A stretch of 9,406 nt of DNA from Bacillota bacterium (lineage in GTDB: Bacteria > Bacillota_I > Bacilli_A > RFN20 > CAG-826): positions 1 through 9,406 of the forward strand of contig JAEWUY010000036.1 in the NCBI GenBank assembly GCA_023396795.1, given 5' to 3'. Below the pieces are notes generated by a model. The model made no database searches. It was not told the origin of the DNA and was given only the letters and a program-made list of their open reading frames with translations. A program made the position numbers and the translations under genes. Below are positions 1 through 6,530 of this stretch, in pieces (position 1 is the first letter of the stretch; each line of letters begins with the position of its first letter).

Positions 1-71
1 ATGAGTTTCTAATACTCGATGGTTTGAGAGTAATTTATGAAAAGAACGAGGTGGCGAATAATGCAAAGTAA
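1..71 (+). CDS. Possible C-terminal tail of an upstream gene (partial)
   Basis: The frame beginning at base 3 is open from the window edge and ends at TAA 69-71, giving about 22 residues (EFLILDGLRVIYEKNEVANN plus AK). It would overlap the preferred start of the next gene (61) by 11 bases, in keeping with the abutting genes that follow. The stretch is too short to identify a family, and an open run of this length in AT-rich DNA can occur by chance. No promoter is visible before the next gene, which also suggests that transcription enters from outside the window. Confidence 0.3.
   Translation, partial: EFLILDGLRVIYEKNEVANNAK
49..54 (+). promoter_or_regulatory. Ribosome binding site favouring the start at 61
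   Basis: AGGTGG lies 6 bases before ATG 61. The alternative ATG at 37 is preceded only by a weaker GAGAG. This makes 61 the preferred start of the ECF S-component gene, though not by a wide margin. Confidence 0.45.
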
Positions 72-684
72 ATTAATTCGCAGCATCATTTTCGACGCGA
101 TGTTCTTAGCCATCATTATCATTATGACTTTTGTTCCATATATTGGCTTTATTCAGGTTGGGTTAATTTCCTTCACTTTAATTCACATACCCGTTTTGAT
201 TGGAGCAGCCATCTTCGGATGGAAACGCGGTTTAATGTATGGCATCTTTTTTGGAGTCGCCTCTTTAATTAAGGCCACAACTTACCCAGGCACTATTGAT
301 TTTCTATTTGTAAATCCGTTAATTTCTGTTTTGCCTCGTGCTCTTTTTGGCTTAGCGGCCGGGTTTTTGTTTTCTCTGATTCGCCGCATGCCAAAGTTTT
401 ATCAAAAAGGTATTCATATAACTTTGGCTTCATTTGTTTTGACAGCCTTTCATACTTTTCTTGTTTTGACGATGCTGTGGCTCGTTTATCGTAGCGAACT
501 AGAAAGTTTCCTCGAAACATCGCTGACATGGGCAGGTCTAGCATTAGCTAGTCTTATTGGAGCGGGGGCTTTAATAGAAGCCGGATTAGCCGCTATTATC
601 ACTCCGACTGTTTCCTTACTTGTTTTTAATAAATACCCCAATTTAGCATTGCGAAAGGATGGCAATCATGAAACCGGAAATTGA
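61..684 (+). CDS. ECF transporter S component (vitamin-type, substrate unresolved)
   Basis: Membrane-embedded substrate-binding subunit of an energy-coupling factor importer, which captures a vitamin-like small molecule and works with a shared EcfT/EcfA module. From ATG 61 the protein has 207 residues with about six hydrophobic segments (roughly 8-27, 33-52, 57-71, 88-108, 118-143, 157-187). The first segment carries an AxxxA pattern (A13, A17), the helix-packing motif that S components use to contact EcfT. The run around HIPVLIGAAIFG (42-53) and the SVLPRALFG block (89-97) resemble the PanT/CbrT-like branch of the PF12822 S components, but the ligand cannot be read from this. No ATPase or EcfT gene is in the window, as expected for group II systems that share one module. 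ATG 37 is an alternative start adding 8 residues. The gene overlaps the pepV start region, so the two are probably cotranscribed. Confidence 0.8.
   Translation: MQSKLIRSIIFDAMFLAIIIIMTFVPYIGFIQVGLISFTLIHIPVLIGAAIFGWKRGLMYGIFFGVASLIKATTYPGTIDFLFVNPLISVLPRALFGLAAGFLFSLIRRMPKFYQKGIHITLASFVLTAFHTFLVLTMLWLVYRSELESFLETSLTWAGLALASLIGAGALIEAGLAAIITPTVSLLVFNKYPNLALRKDGNHETGN
654..658 (+). promoter_or_regulatory. Ribosome binding site deciding the pepV start
   Basis: AAAGG ends 9 bases before ATG 668, a normal spacing. The upstream in-frame ATG at 659 directly abuts the motif and could not use it, so 668 is the better start. The motif lies inside the end of the ECF gene. Confidence 0.6.
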
Positions 685-2032
685 TTATCTTGAACTAACA
701 AATCCCTATCGTTTTAACGCTTCACGCACTCTTCAAGAAATGGTACGCATTAATTCTGTTTATGATGAGCAAAGCATTTCGGCGATGACCCCTTATGGCG
801 CAGGAGTTGAAAAAGCTTTGAAATTCATCGGTCGCCTGGCACGTCAATATGGTTTTGATGTCGATTATTGCGATAATCGCGTTACGGAAATGACGTTTGG
901 CAAAGGTGAGCGCTTAATTTCAATTTTTGCTCACGCTGATGTTGTCCCTGTTGGTAACAATTGGAAGCATCCTCCTTTTGGGGCTGTCATTGAAAAGGGG
1001 CGAATGTATGGCCGTGGAACAAGCGATGACAAAGGACCATTAATTGCGGCCTTTTATGCCATAAAAGCCTTAAAAGACAATGATTTAATTCATAATTATC
1101 GCGTGCGTTTAGTTGTTGGCGGCGATGAAGAAAGAGGATCTAGCTGTTTAAAATATTACTTTCAGCAATTAAAAAAAGAAGCACCAACTTATGGTTTTAC
1201 TCCCGATGCTAGTTTTCCTGTTGTCTATGGCGAAAAGGGAATTAGCAATTTCAAATCGAAAATGAATATTGTCTTACCGGGAATCATAAAAATCAGTGGT
1301 GGTGAAGCTGTCAATTCTGTTATCGATTCGGCTTTGCTTGTTATGAAAACCGATAATGGGTTTGAAAAATTCTTAGAAACACTCAAACATAAACCGATGA
1401 TTGAAAAAGGAAATGGAACGTCAAAAATTACTTTTGTTGGCACTTCGGCGCATGGTTCAACGCCTCAGCTTGGCTTTAATGCCGGTTTACAAGCTTTGGA
1501 CGCTGTTGGAACCTTTTATCAAAATAACTTTTTGACAAAACTCGTTGCGCAATTTAAAGATTTTAATGGCAAGCCTTTTCAAGGTTACGCTCATAGTAAA
1601 GACTTGGGCGAGACGACATATAATGTCGGCCTTGTCAATTATGATGGTAAAGTCTTAGAAATTAAAGTCAATTTCCGCTATCCAGAAAAAGTGAATGACC
1701 GTGAATTTGTTAACAAATTCGATGAAGCCAGTGGCTTAACAAGTGAGATTTATTCACAAAGTCCGGTTCTTCTTTTTCCAGTTAAATCCCCGTTAGTCAA
1801 AACTTTATTAGATGCCTATCGTAAGGAAACCTTTGATAAAAAAAGTAAACCATTAACAATGGGCGGGGGAACATACGCTAAAGAGGCTCCTAATACTGTC
1901 GCGTTTGGAGCGGCCTTTCCTGATGATAACCCTCACATGCACGAGGCTGATGAAAACATTATTATGAATAATTTCTATCTAGCGATGGCTATTTATGCCC
2001 GGGCTATCCACTCCCTTGGAACTATGAAATAA
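668..2032 (+). CDS. pepV: PepV-type dipeptidase (M20 metallopeptidase)
   Basis: Cytoplasmic dizinc dipeptidase of the M20/PepV family, which splits dipeptides into amino acids in the last step of peptide use. From ATG 668 it has 454 residues, close to the roughly 468 of Bacillus and Lactobacillus PepV, and looks complete. The metal and catalytic set is all visible: H89 in AHADVVP, bridging D120 in GRGTSDDKGP, catalytic E154 and metal E155 in GGDEERGS, D180 in FTPDASFP, H262 in the lid motif SAHGSTP, and H425 in HMHEADE near the C-terminus. The lid domain spans roughly residues 190-375. The start overlaps the ECF gene by 17 bases and the stop TAA directly touches the trmB ATG, so translation is likely coupled on both sides. 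A relative such as DapE/ArgE is less likely because the ASFPVVYGEKG stretch is PepV-like. Confidence 0.93.
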   Translation: MKPEIDYLELTNPYRFNASRTLQEMVRINSVYDEQSISAMTPYGAGVEKALKFIGRLARQYGFDVDYCDNRVTEMTFGKGERLISIFAHADVVPVGNNWKHPPFGAVIEKGRMYGRGTSDDKGPLIAAFYAIKALKDNDLIHNYRVRLVVGGDEERGSSCLKYYFQQLKKEAPTYGFTPDASFPVVYGEKGISNFKSKMNIVLPGIIKISGGEAVNSVIDSALLVMKTDNGFEKFLETLKHKPMIEKGNGTSKITFVGTSAHGSTPQLGFNAGLQALDAVGTFYQNNFLTKLVAQFKDFNGKPFQGYAHSKDLGETTYNVGLVNYDGKVLEIKVNFRYPEKVNDREFVNKFDEASGLTSEIYSQSPVLLFPVKSPLVKTLLDAYRKETFDKKSKPLTMGGGTYAKEAPNTVAFGAAFPDDNPHMHEADENIIMNNFYLAMAIYARAIHSLGTMK

Positions 2033-2653
2033 ATGAGAACACGATATAAACCTTGGGCTAAACCATATTTGCAACTTCATCGCGAAATTGTTTTAGCAAA
2101 CCTTGCCGACGATGTATCTTTTTTTGCAACAGAAAATCTGGCAATGGAAATCGGGTGTGGCAAAGGTGACTTTATTGTGGCTTTAGCTGAAGCTAATCCT
2201 GCTACCCATTATCTTGCGATTGAAGTCAGCCCGATTATTGCGGCAATGGCGACTCGTAAAATTGTTGATAAGCAGCTTACAAATGTTCGAGTTATTACCG
2301 AAGATGTCGCAAAGATTCTCCCAAGTCTTAATGATATGAGTTTAGATGCCATATATCTTAATTTTTCCGATCCTTGGCCTAAACGTCGTCATGAAAAAAG
2401 GAGGCTTACTTTTCCTGCTAAATTGTTAGAATATATGCGAATCCTAAAAAGCGGTGGTTATCTCTTTTTTAAAAGTGATAACGATGGGCTTTATGAGTAT
2501 TCACGCCAAACATTTGCAGAAAGCCCCTTGGAAGTTATTTCCGAAACTAATAATTATGAAACCTTAGAAGTGGGCGATGCATTGAGCGAATATGAACGTC
2601 AATTTCGAAGTGAAGGCAAAAATATAAACCGCATCGTGGCTCGGAGGAAATGA
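2033..2653 (+). CDS. trmB: tRNA (guanine-N7-)-methyltransferase TrmB
   Basis: Uses S-adenosylmethionine to methylate N7 of G46 in the variable loop of tRNAs. The 206 residues match the short Bacillus form (about 213). SAM motif I is MEIGCGKGDF (38-47), followed by the acidic strand end AIEVS (62-66) and ITEDVA (88-93). The family signature FSDPWPKRRHEKRRL (111-125) carries the catalytic-region Asp and the basic patch that meets tRNA. FKSDN (146-150) and the C-terminal SEYERQFRSEG (185-195) correspond to the conserved T-x-Y-E...F...G block. The ATG follows the pepV stop with no gap and has only a weak GGA about 12 bases upstream, so translation probably depends on ribosomes finishing pepV. It ends in TGA within the ribosome site region of the next gene. 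Confidence 0.95.
   Translation: MRTRYKPWAKPYLQLHREIVLANLADDVSFFATENLAMEIGCGKGDFIVALAEANPATHYLAIEVSPIIAAMATRKIVDKQLTNVRVITEDVAKILPSLNDMSLDAIYLNFSDPWPKRRHEKRRLTFPAKLLEYMRILKSGGYLFFKSDNDGLYEYSRQTFAESPLEVISETNNYETLEVGDALSEYERQFRSEGKNINRIVARRK
2643..2647 (+). promoter_or_regulatory. Ribosome binding site deciding the M42 peptidase start
   Basis: GGAGG sits 2 bases before ATG 2650 but 8 bases before ATG 2656, so the second ATG is the plausible start. The site is inside the last codons of trmB. Confidence 0.65.
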
Positions 2654-2655
2654 AA

Positions 2656-3744
2656 ATGAAATTATCAAATCGACAATTAGCGCTTTTAAAGACATCTACA
2701 CAATTAATCGGCGTGTCTGGAGCAGAAAAAGATGTGCGTCTCTTCTTAAAAGAAGAGTTTCAGCGCAAAAACCTCCCCTTTATCAGCGATAACCTGGGAA
2801 GCATATATGCCATTAAAAAAACAAAATCGGCTAATCCTTTTAAAGTTATGCTCGCTGCCCATATGGATGAAATTGGTTTTATGGTTCTTTATATTTTAGA
2901 TAACGGACTCATCAAGGCCTCAGCTCTTGGCGGGCACAGCAAAGAAACGCTCGCTGCGCAACGCGTCGTTTTAAAAACAAAAAATGGTCACAAATTTTAT
3001 GGGGCAATTGCTTCGATTCCGCCCCACTTAAAAAAAGAAAAAGAAAGCAACGAAGATAACTTCATCGATGATTTGCTTTTTGATTTTGGATATATTTCCA
3101 AAGAAGAAGCTCTTAAAGCCGGAATTACGATTGGTGATTCAATTGTAGTTTTGGGAGATTTCCAAGTTTTAAATGAAGGTCAACGTCTTTTAGCCAAAGC
3201 ATTTGATAATCGTTATGGTGTCGCGTTGGTTTTGGATCTTCTTGATGAGATAGCACAAGAAGAATTACCATATGATTTATATATTGGCGCCAACGTTCAA
3301 GAAGAAGTCGGTCTGCGTGGTGCGACGACAGCATCTCAAATGATAAAACCCGATTTCGCCATTGTTCTTGATTGTTCTCCTGCTCGTGATTTGAGCGAAA
3401 ACAAAAACGAATATGGGCGTTTAGGGGAAGGCGTTTTAATACGTTATCTCGATCGTTCAATGATTGCTTTTCCTGAACTACTTGATTTACAAATCAAGGC
3501 TTGCCAAGAAAGTGGCGTCAAATATCAATACTTTGACTCACCTGGGGGTACTGATGCGGGCAATATTCATAAATCAAACTCCGGAACTTTGACATTGACT
3601 CACTGCATTTGTGCGCGTGGTATTCACTCACCAAGTTCAATGATTGATGTTGATGATTATTTAGCCGCTAAAAAATCATTACTCCATATTTTAAAATCAC
3701 TCGATTACTCAATGTTGCAGAAGCTTTTTGAGGCACGCCGCTAA
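2656..3744 (+). CDS. M42 family metallo-aminopeptidase (YtoP-like)
   Basis: Cytoplasmic dinuclear-metal aminopeptidase of the M42 (TET/glutamyl aminopeptidase, FrvX/YtoP) family, which trims N-terminal residues from oligopeptides. Members form large tetrahedral dodecamers. From ATG 2656 it has 362 residues, the usual family size. Visible active-site residues are H69 and D71 in AAHMDEIGFM, bridging D184 in AKAFDNRYG, E216/E217 in NVQEEVGLRGA, D239 in IVLDCSPA, and H324 in RGIHSPSSMID. The SPGGTDAGNIH block (295-305) is also typical. Residues about 75-170 form the inserted dimerisation domain. The neighbour order trmB - M42 - ytpR parallels the ytmQ/ytoP/ytpR neighbourhood of B. subtilis, which supports a YtoP orthologue over a cellulase-type annotation sometimes given to this family. 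It shares one base with the next gene (TAATG). Confidence 0.92.
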   Translation: MKLSNRQLALLKTSTQLIGVSGAEKDVRLFLKEEFQRKNLPFISDNLGSIYAIKKTKSANPFKVMLAAHMDEIGFMVLYILDNGLIKASALGGHSKETLAAQRVVLKTKNGHKFYGAIASIPPHLKKEKESNEDNFIDDLLFDFGYISKEEALKAGITIGDSIVVLGDFQVLNEGQRLLAKAFDNRYGVALVLDLLDEIAQEELPYDLYIGANVQEEVGLRGATTASQMIKPDFAIVLDCSPARDLSENKNEYGRLGEGVLIRYLDRSMIAFPELLDLQIKACQESGVKYQYFDSPGGTDAGNIHKSNSGTLTLTHCICARGIHSPSSMIDVDDYLAAKKSLLHILKSLDYSMLQKLFEARR

Positions 3745-4343
3745 TGTATCGTCTATTTTACGATTATCATACGATTGGCGACATCTTAATGATCGTTTTT
3801 AATAATCAAAAGCAAGTCACTCGCGTTGATAAGCGAGTTAACTCCGTTGCCCTTTTTTGTGATGATGAACTAATTGGGATTAATATTTTTAATATTTCCA
3901 ATACTGTGCGCCTTAAAGCAAAAGGAATGATTATTAACCCAGCCCCAGCTTTTATTGAAGTAATTAATCATATTTTGATTAACGACGGTTTAGAAGCTTT
4001 ACCGCTTGAACAGGAATCAAATTTTATTGTCGGTCAAGTTCTCGAATTAATTAAAAGTGAAAATGAATTTTTTATAGCAAAAGTTGATATTTCTAGTCGC
4101 GTTATTTATGCTTTAGCCTCGAATGATTCAATCATTGTTAATCGCCTCGTCGTTATTGCTTTGCCTGGGACAATTCTTGGCAATGGCAAAACTGCAATCC
4201 TTCAGCAAATTGACAATATATATTGTGAGGGACACCTTTGTTTAAAAAGTGAACTCAATATTCCTTTGATTGAAGGTAAGGACGAAGTGTATTTACTTGA
4301 TGAATTTGCCGAAATCGGTCAAGATTTTTTTGCAAAGGAGTAA
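3744..4343 (+). CDS. ytpR: YtpR-like protein with tRNA-binding (EMAP-type) OB domain
   Basis: The 199 residues align by eye with B. subtilis YtpR along their length: an N-terminal domain (about 1-90, with the GD.L.I start and a GINIFNIS segment at 45-52) and a C-terminal OB fold of the tRNA_bind type (about 93-195, starting NFIVGQVLEL). This domain is related to the N-terminal part of PheT and to Trbp111/MetG C-termini. The true job of YtpR is not established, and structure-specific tRNA binding is inferred from the domain. Here the OB domain has lost recognisable hallmarks: the HPNADKL loop is shortened to IKSENEFF (103-110), and the GAPNV and GV.S.GM.CS positions are not conserved. It may therefore not bind tRNA in the usual way. 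The ATG overlaps the M42 stop by one base, with GAGG 10 bases upstream at 3730-3733. Confidence 0.8.
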   Translation: MYRLFYDYHTIGDILMIVFNNQKQVTRVDKRVNSVALFCDDELIGINIFNISNTVRLKAKGMIINPAPAFIEVINHILINDGLEALPLEQESNFIVGQVLELIKSENEFFIAKVDISSRVIYALASNDSIIVNRLVVIALPGTILGNGKTAILQQIDNIYCEGHLCLKSELNIPLIEGKDEVYLLDEFAEIGQDFFAKE

Positions 4344-4346
4344 TTT

Positions 4347-5447
4347 ATGGAATTAGAGATCACGCTTAAAGAGCAAGGAAAAATATCCCGGTTGACAAAT
4401 AAAACATTTCGTTTTGACGAATGTCTAAGGAGTGGTTTTTACGCTGCTAATTACTTTTTAAAAGCGCGTGATATTGTAAAACAATATAATCCTAATCACA
4501 TTGTAACGATGCAGTTTTTTCAAAGAACGGATAAAGCAATGGTTTGTGGTTTGGATGAAGCGATTGCTCTAGTTCATACTTTTGCGATTCATCCTGAAGA
4601 GTTAATAATAGAAGCCCTTAATGATGGTGATTTAATTGCCGCTAACGAACCAGTTTTAAAAATTACTGGTAAATATGAAAATTTTGGATTTCTTGAAAGT
4701 ATGATCGACGGAACTTTAGCACGCCGAAGCAGTGTCGCAACGAATGTCCATCGCGTTGTAAGCAACTTAAATGGCACCCCTTGTTTTTCAATGGCTGATC
4801 GCCAAGATGATTTTCTTACGCAAGTAGGCGATGGTTATGCAACTTATGTTGCAGGTATATCTCGTGTTAGTACCGACGCCCAGGGATATTGGTGGGGCGG
4901 CAAAGGCATGGGGACAATGCCACACGCTCTAATTCAGGTTTGCGGTGGTGATATTTGTAAAGCTGCTGATTTATACCGTAAGACTTTTCCTAATGAAAAA
5001 GTAACGGCATTAATTGACTACAATAATGATGTAGTTCGTGATTCTTTGCTGTTAGCTCGTTATCTGAAGTCTGATTTGAAAGCTGTGCGGGTTGATACTT
5101 CAAAATCACTGATTGACCATTATTTTGATGGCAAAGATACTTCGGGATTTGATGCCCACGGCGTGTGCAAGGAATTGATTTTTGCTCTTCGCAAAGCACT
5201 TGATGATGAAGGATTTAACTTTGTTAAAATTATTGTTTCTAGCAGTTTTAATGTTGATAAAATAACCGAATGGGTACAGCTTGGCGTCCCTGTTGATATG
5301 TATGGTGTTGGAACGGCTTTTGTCAACAACACGACAGTTGGTTTTACCGGCGACTTAGTTATGTTAGATGGCGCTCCGCAAGCCAAAGAAGGGCGACAAA
5401 ATATTGCATCAAGTCGCCTCAAAAAAGTAGCCTTTCCTATTTATTAA
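4347..5447 (+). CDS. pncB: Nicotinate phosphoribosyltransferase
   Basis: Converts nicotinate and phosphoribosyl pyrophosphate to nicotinate mononucleotide (usually with ATP), the entry step of the Preiss-Handler NAD salvage route. The 366 residues fit the short bacterial form. Features seen are FLKARDIV near the N-terminus (37-44), LARRSSVATNVHRV (124-137), GDGYATYVAGI (161-171), the family hallmark GTMPHALIQ (189-197) and the phosphate-binding GVGTAFVNN (320-328) with the VDTS element (249-252). It has an excellent ribosome site (AAAGGAG 4334-4340, 6 bases before ATG) inside the end of the ytpR-like gene. There is no gene for nicotinamidase or NadD/NadE in the window. The alternative, nicotinamide phosphoribosyltransferase, is less likely given the short length and the family motifs. 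It is the last gene before a promoter-bearing gap, and no terminator hairpin follows it. Confidence 0.9.
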   Translation: MELEITLKEQGKISRLTNKTFRFDECLRSGFYAANYFLKARDIVKQYNPNHIVTMQFFQRTDKAMVCGLDEAIALVHTFAIHPEELIIEALNDGDLIAANEPVLKITGKYENFGFLESMIDGTLARRSSVATNVHRVVSNLNGTPCFSMADRQDDFLTQVGDGYATYVAGISRVSTDAQGYWWGGKGMGTMPHALIQVCGGDICKAADLYRKTFPNEKVTALIDYNNDVVRDSLLLARYLKSDLKAVRVDTSKSLIDHYFDGKDTSGFDAHGVCKELIFALRKALDDEGFNFVKIIVSSSFNVDKITEWVQLGVPVDMYGVGTAFVNNTTVGFTGDLVMLDGAPQAKEGRQNIASSRLKKVAFPIY

Positions 5448-5450
5448 ATG

Positions 5451-5486
5451 CGTTGTTATGAAAATATCACCGTTGCTTATGAAAAA
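5451..5486 (+). repeat. Two tandem imperfect copies of CGTTG(C)TTATGAAAA
   Basis: CGTTGTTATGAAAA begins at 5451 and CGTTGCTTATGAAAA at 5471, about two helical turns apart. The second copy runs into a full inverted repeat, while the first continues as TATCA, giving a weaker TGA...TCA symmetry. The arrangement, directly upstream of a LacI-family gene, looks like paired binding sites. Confidence 0.5.
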
Positions 5487-5501
5487 ATTTTCATATATTA
5501 T
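5473..5501 (+). promoter_or_regulatory. Probable sigma-A promoter of the ccpA-like gene
   Basis: TTGCTT (5473-5478) and TATTAT (5496-5501) are separated by 17 bases. The expected transcript start near 5508 would leave a short leader before the ribosome site at 5513. The hexamers are moderate matches, and an alternative -10 TATATT (5494-5499) overlaps. Readthrough from pncB remains possible because no terminator separates the genes. Confidence 0.5.
5478..5495 (+). promoter_or_regulatory. Candidate LacI-family operator (inverted repeat)
   Basis: TATGAAAAAATTTTCATA has 8-base arms around a central AA. It matches the outer positions of the CcpA cre consensus (WTGNAANCGNWNNCAW) but lacks the central CG. 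It exactly fills the spacer between -35 and -10 of the promoter above, a position where a bound repressor would block RNA polymerase. Autoregulation by the adjacent regulator is the simplest reading, inferred from position and symmetry only. Confidence 0.5.
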
Positions 5502-5512
5502 GAATAGGCTAT

Positions 5513-5517
5513 GGGAG
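5513..5517 (+). promoter_or_regulatory. Ribosome binding site deciding the ccpA-like start
   Basis: GGGAG lies 8 bases before ATG 5526. The upstream in-frame ATG 5511 overlaps this site and has no site of its own, and it adds five residues not found in CcpA-type proteins. The start is therefore set at 5526. Confidence 0.65.
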
Positions 5518-5525
5518 TATCGAAT

Positions 5526-6527
5526 ATGGATTATTTAAAAGATCGGGTGACCATTTATGAAGTTGCCAAAGCTAGTGGCGTTTCTTTAGCTACCGTTTCT
5601 CGCGTTATTAATAAGCAAGGAAATGTGACAGAAGAAACAAGAAAAAAAGTCGAGGCAACAATTCAACGACTCGGGTATAAACCTAGTGGTTTAGCGCGAG
5701 CTTTAGCCACAAATGTTACGACGAATATTGGTATTGTTATTCCTTCTGCTAATTATGTTTATATTTCAAACATGCTCAACGGAATTACGGAAGTCGCCAA
5801 AGAAAAAGGATTCGTTCTTACTCTTTTTGTTACTTCCTACTCAAGAAGCGACGCCATTGCCATGGTTGAAAAAGTTATTACCTCACACGTTGATGGTGTC
5901 ATTATTTTTGATGATCAACTCGATAAAGAAGATATCGAAAAAATTAATTCCTATTCAGTTCCGACCATTGTTATAAATAACAAAATTACGGGAGATCGCG
6001 TTGGAAGCATCAATTTCGGATATGAGCATGCCGTTCGTCATATGCTCAAGGCCCGTTACGAGCAAAACGAAATGAAGCCCGCTGTATTTCTTCATGTTCA
6101 TAACGCCGGTCGTCTTTTGGCGAGAATTGAAAAAACTTTCATTGATTTTCATAACGAGATTAATGTGGCATATCGGATTTTTAATGTTGATGATTCTTCC
6201 GAACGCACCTACTTAGATTTCATGGAATATTTTAAAAAGCATCGCAAAGGCTTTTTTATTGCCTATCGTGATTCAATTGGGGCCGCGATTGTTAATGCTG
6301 CAACTGACTCTGGATTAAATGTTCCCGATGATGTCGAAGTAGTTTCTATTATTGGAACGAAATACGCAGAAATAATTCGACCGACGCTATCAAGTTTTTA
6401 TATTAATATGCAAGAAGTTGGAAAGCGAGCGATGTATATGCTAGTTGACCTGCTTAATGGCGAACTATATGAAAAAGCATATAAGTTTGAATCAAATTAC
6501 ACGCAACGCAAGAGCACTAAGGAGTAA
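5526..6527 (+). CDS. ccpA: LacI/GalR-family regulator, CcpA-like
   Basis: DNA-binding transcription factor, probably the counterpart of catabolite control protein A. From ATG 5526 it has 333 residues (B. subtilis CcpA is 334). The N-terminal helix-turn-helix reads TIYEVAKASGVSLATVSRVI (9-28), followed by NVTEETRKKVEATIQRLGYKP (33-53) and the hinge-helix ARALAT (57-62). A periplasmic-binding-protein-like core starts at TNIGIVIPSA (66-75). It ends in RKSTK, as CcpA does, and contains IRPTLSS (284-290). In B. subtilis ccpA lies a few genes from tyrS, as here. The core differs from canonical CcpA: the TDEMA segment is AYRDS (246-250) and the GFDNT segment is IIGTK (275-279), so ligand or HPr response may be altered. 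The gene symbol is therefore provisional, and another GalR-type role is possible. tyrS follows after 3 bases. Confidence 0.75.
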   Translation: MDYLKDRVTIYEVAKASGVSLATVSRVINKQGNVTEETRKKVEATIQRLGYKPSGLARALATNVTTNIGIVIPSANYVYISNMLNGITEVAKEKGFVLTLFVTSYSRSDAIAMVEKVITSHVDGVIIFDDQLDKEDIEKINSYSVPTIVINNKITGDRVGSINFGYEHAVRHMLKARYEQNEMKPAVFLHVHNAGRLLARIEKTFIDFHNEINVAYRIFNVDDSSERTYLDFMEYFKKHRKGFFIAYRDSIGAAIVNAATDSGLNVPDDVEVVSIIGTKYAEIIRPTLSSFYINMQEVGKRAMYMLVDLLNGELYEKAYKFESNYTQRKSTKE

Positions 6528-6530
6528 CTT

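Noticed and set aside
3125..3460. 111-codon minus-strand open frame inside the M42 gene
   Set aside because: It lies wholly antisense to a well-supported gene whose catalytic motifs fall in this stretch, has low-complexity composition and resembles no family.
5120..5422. 100-codon minus-strand open frame inside pncB
   Set aside because: Antisense shadow of a conserved region of pncB; no ribosome site or recognisable motif.
5478..5495. Inverted repeat as an intrinsic terminator for pncB
   Set aside because: The stem is almost all A-T with a 2-base centre and no following T-run, and it sits within a promoter spacer.
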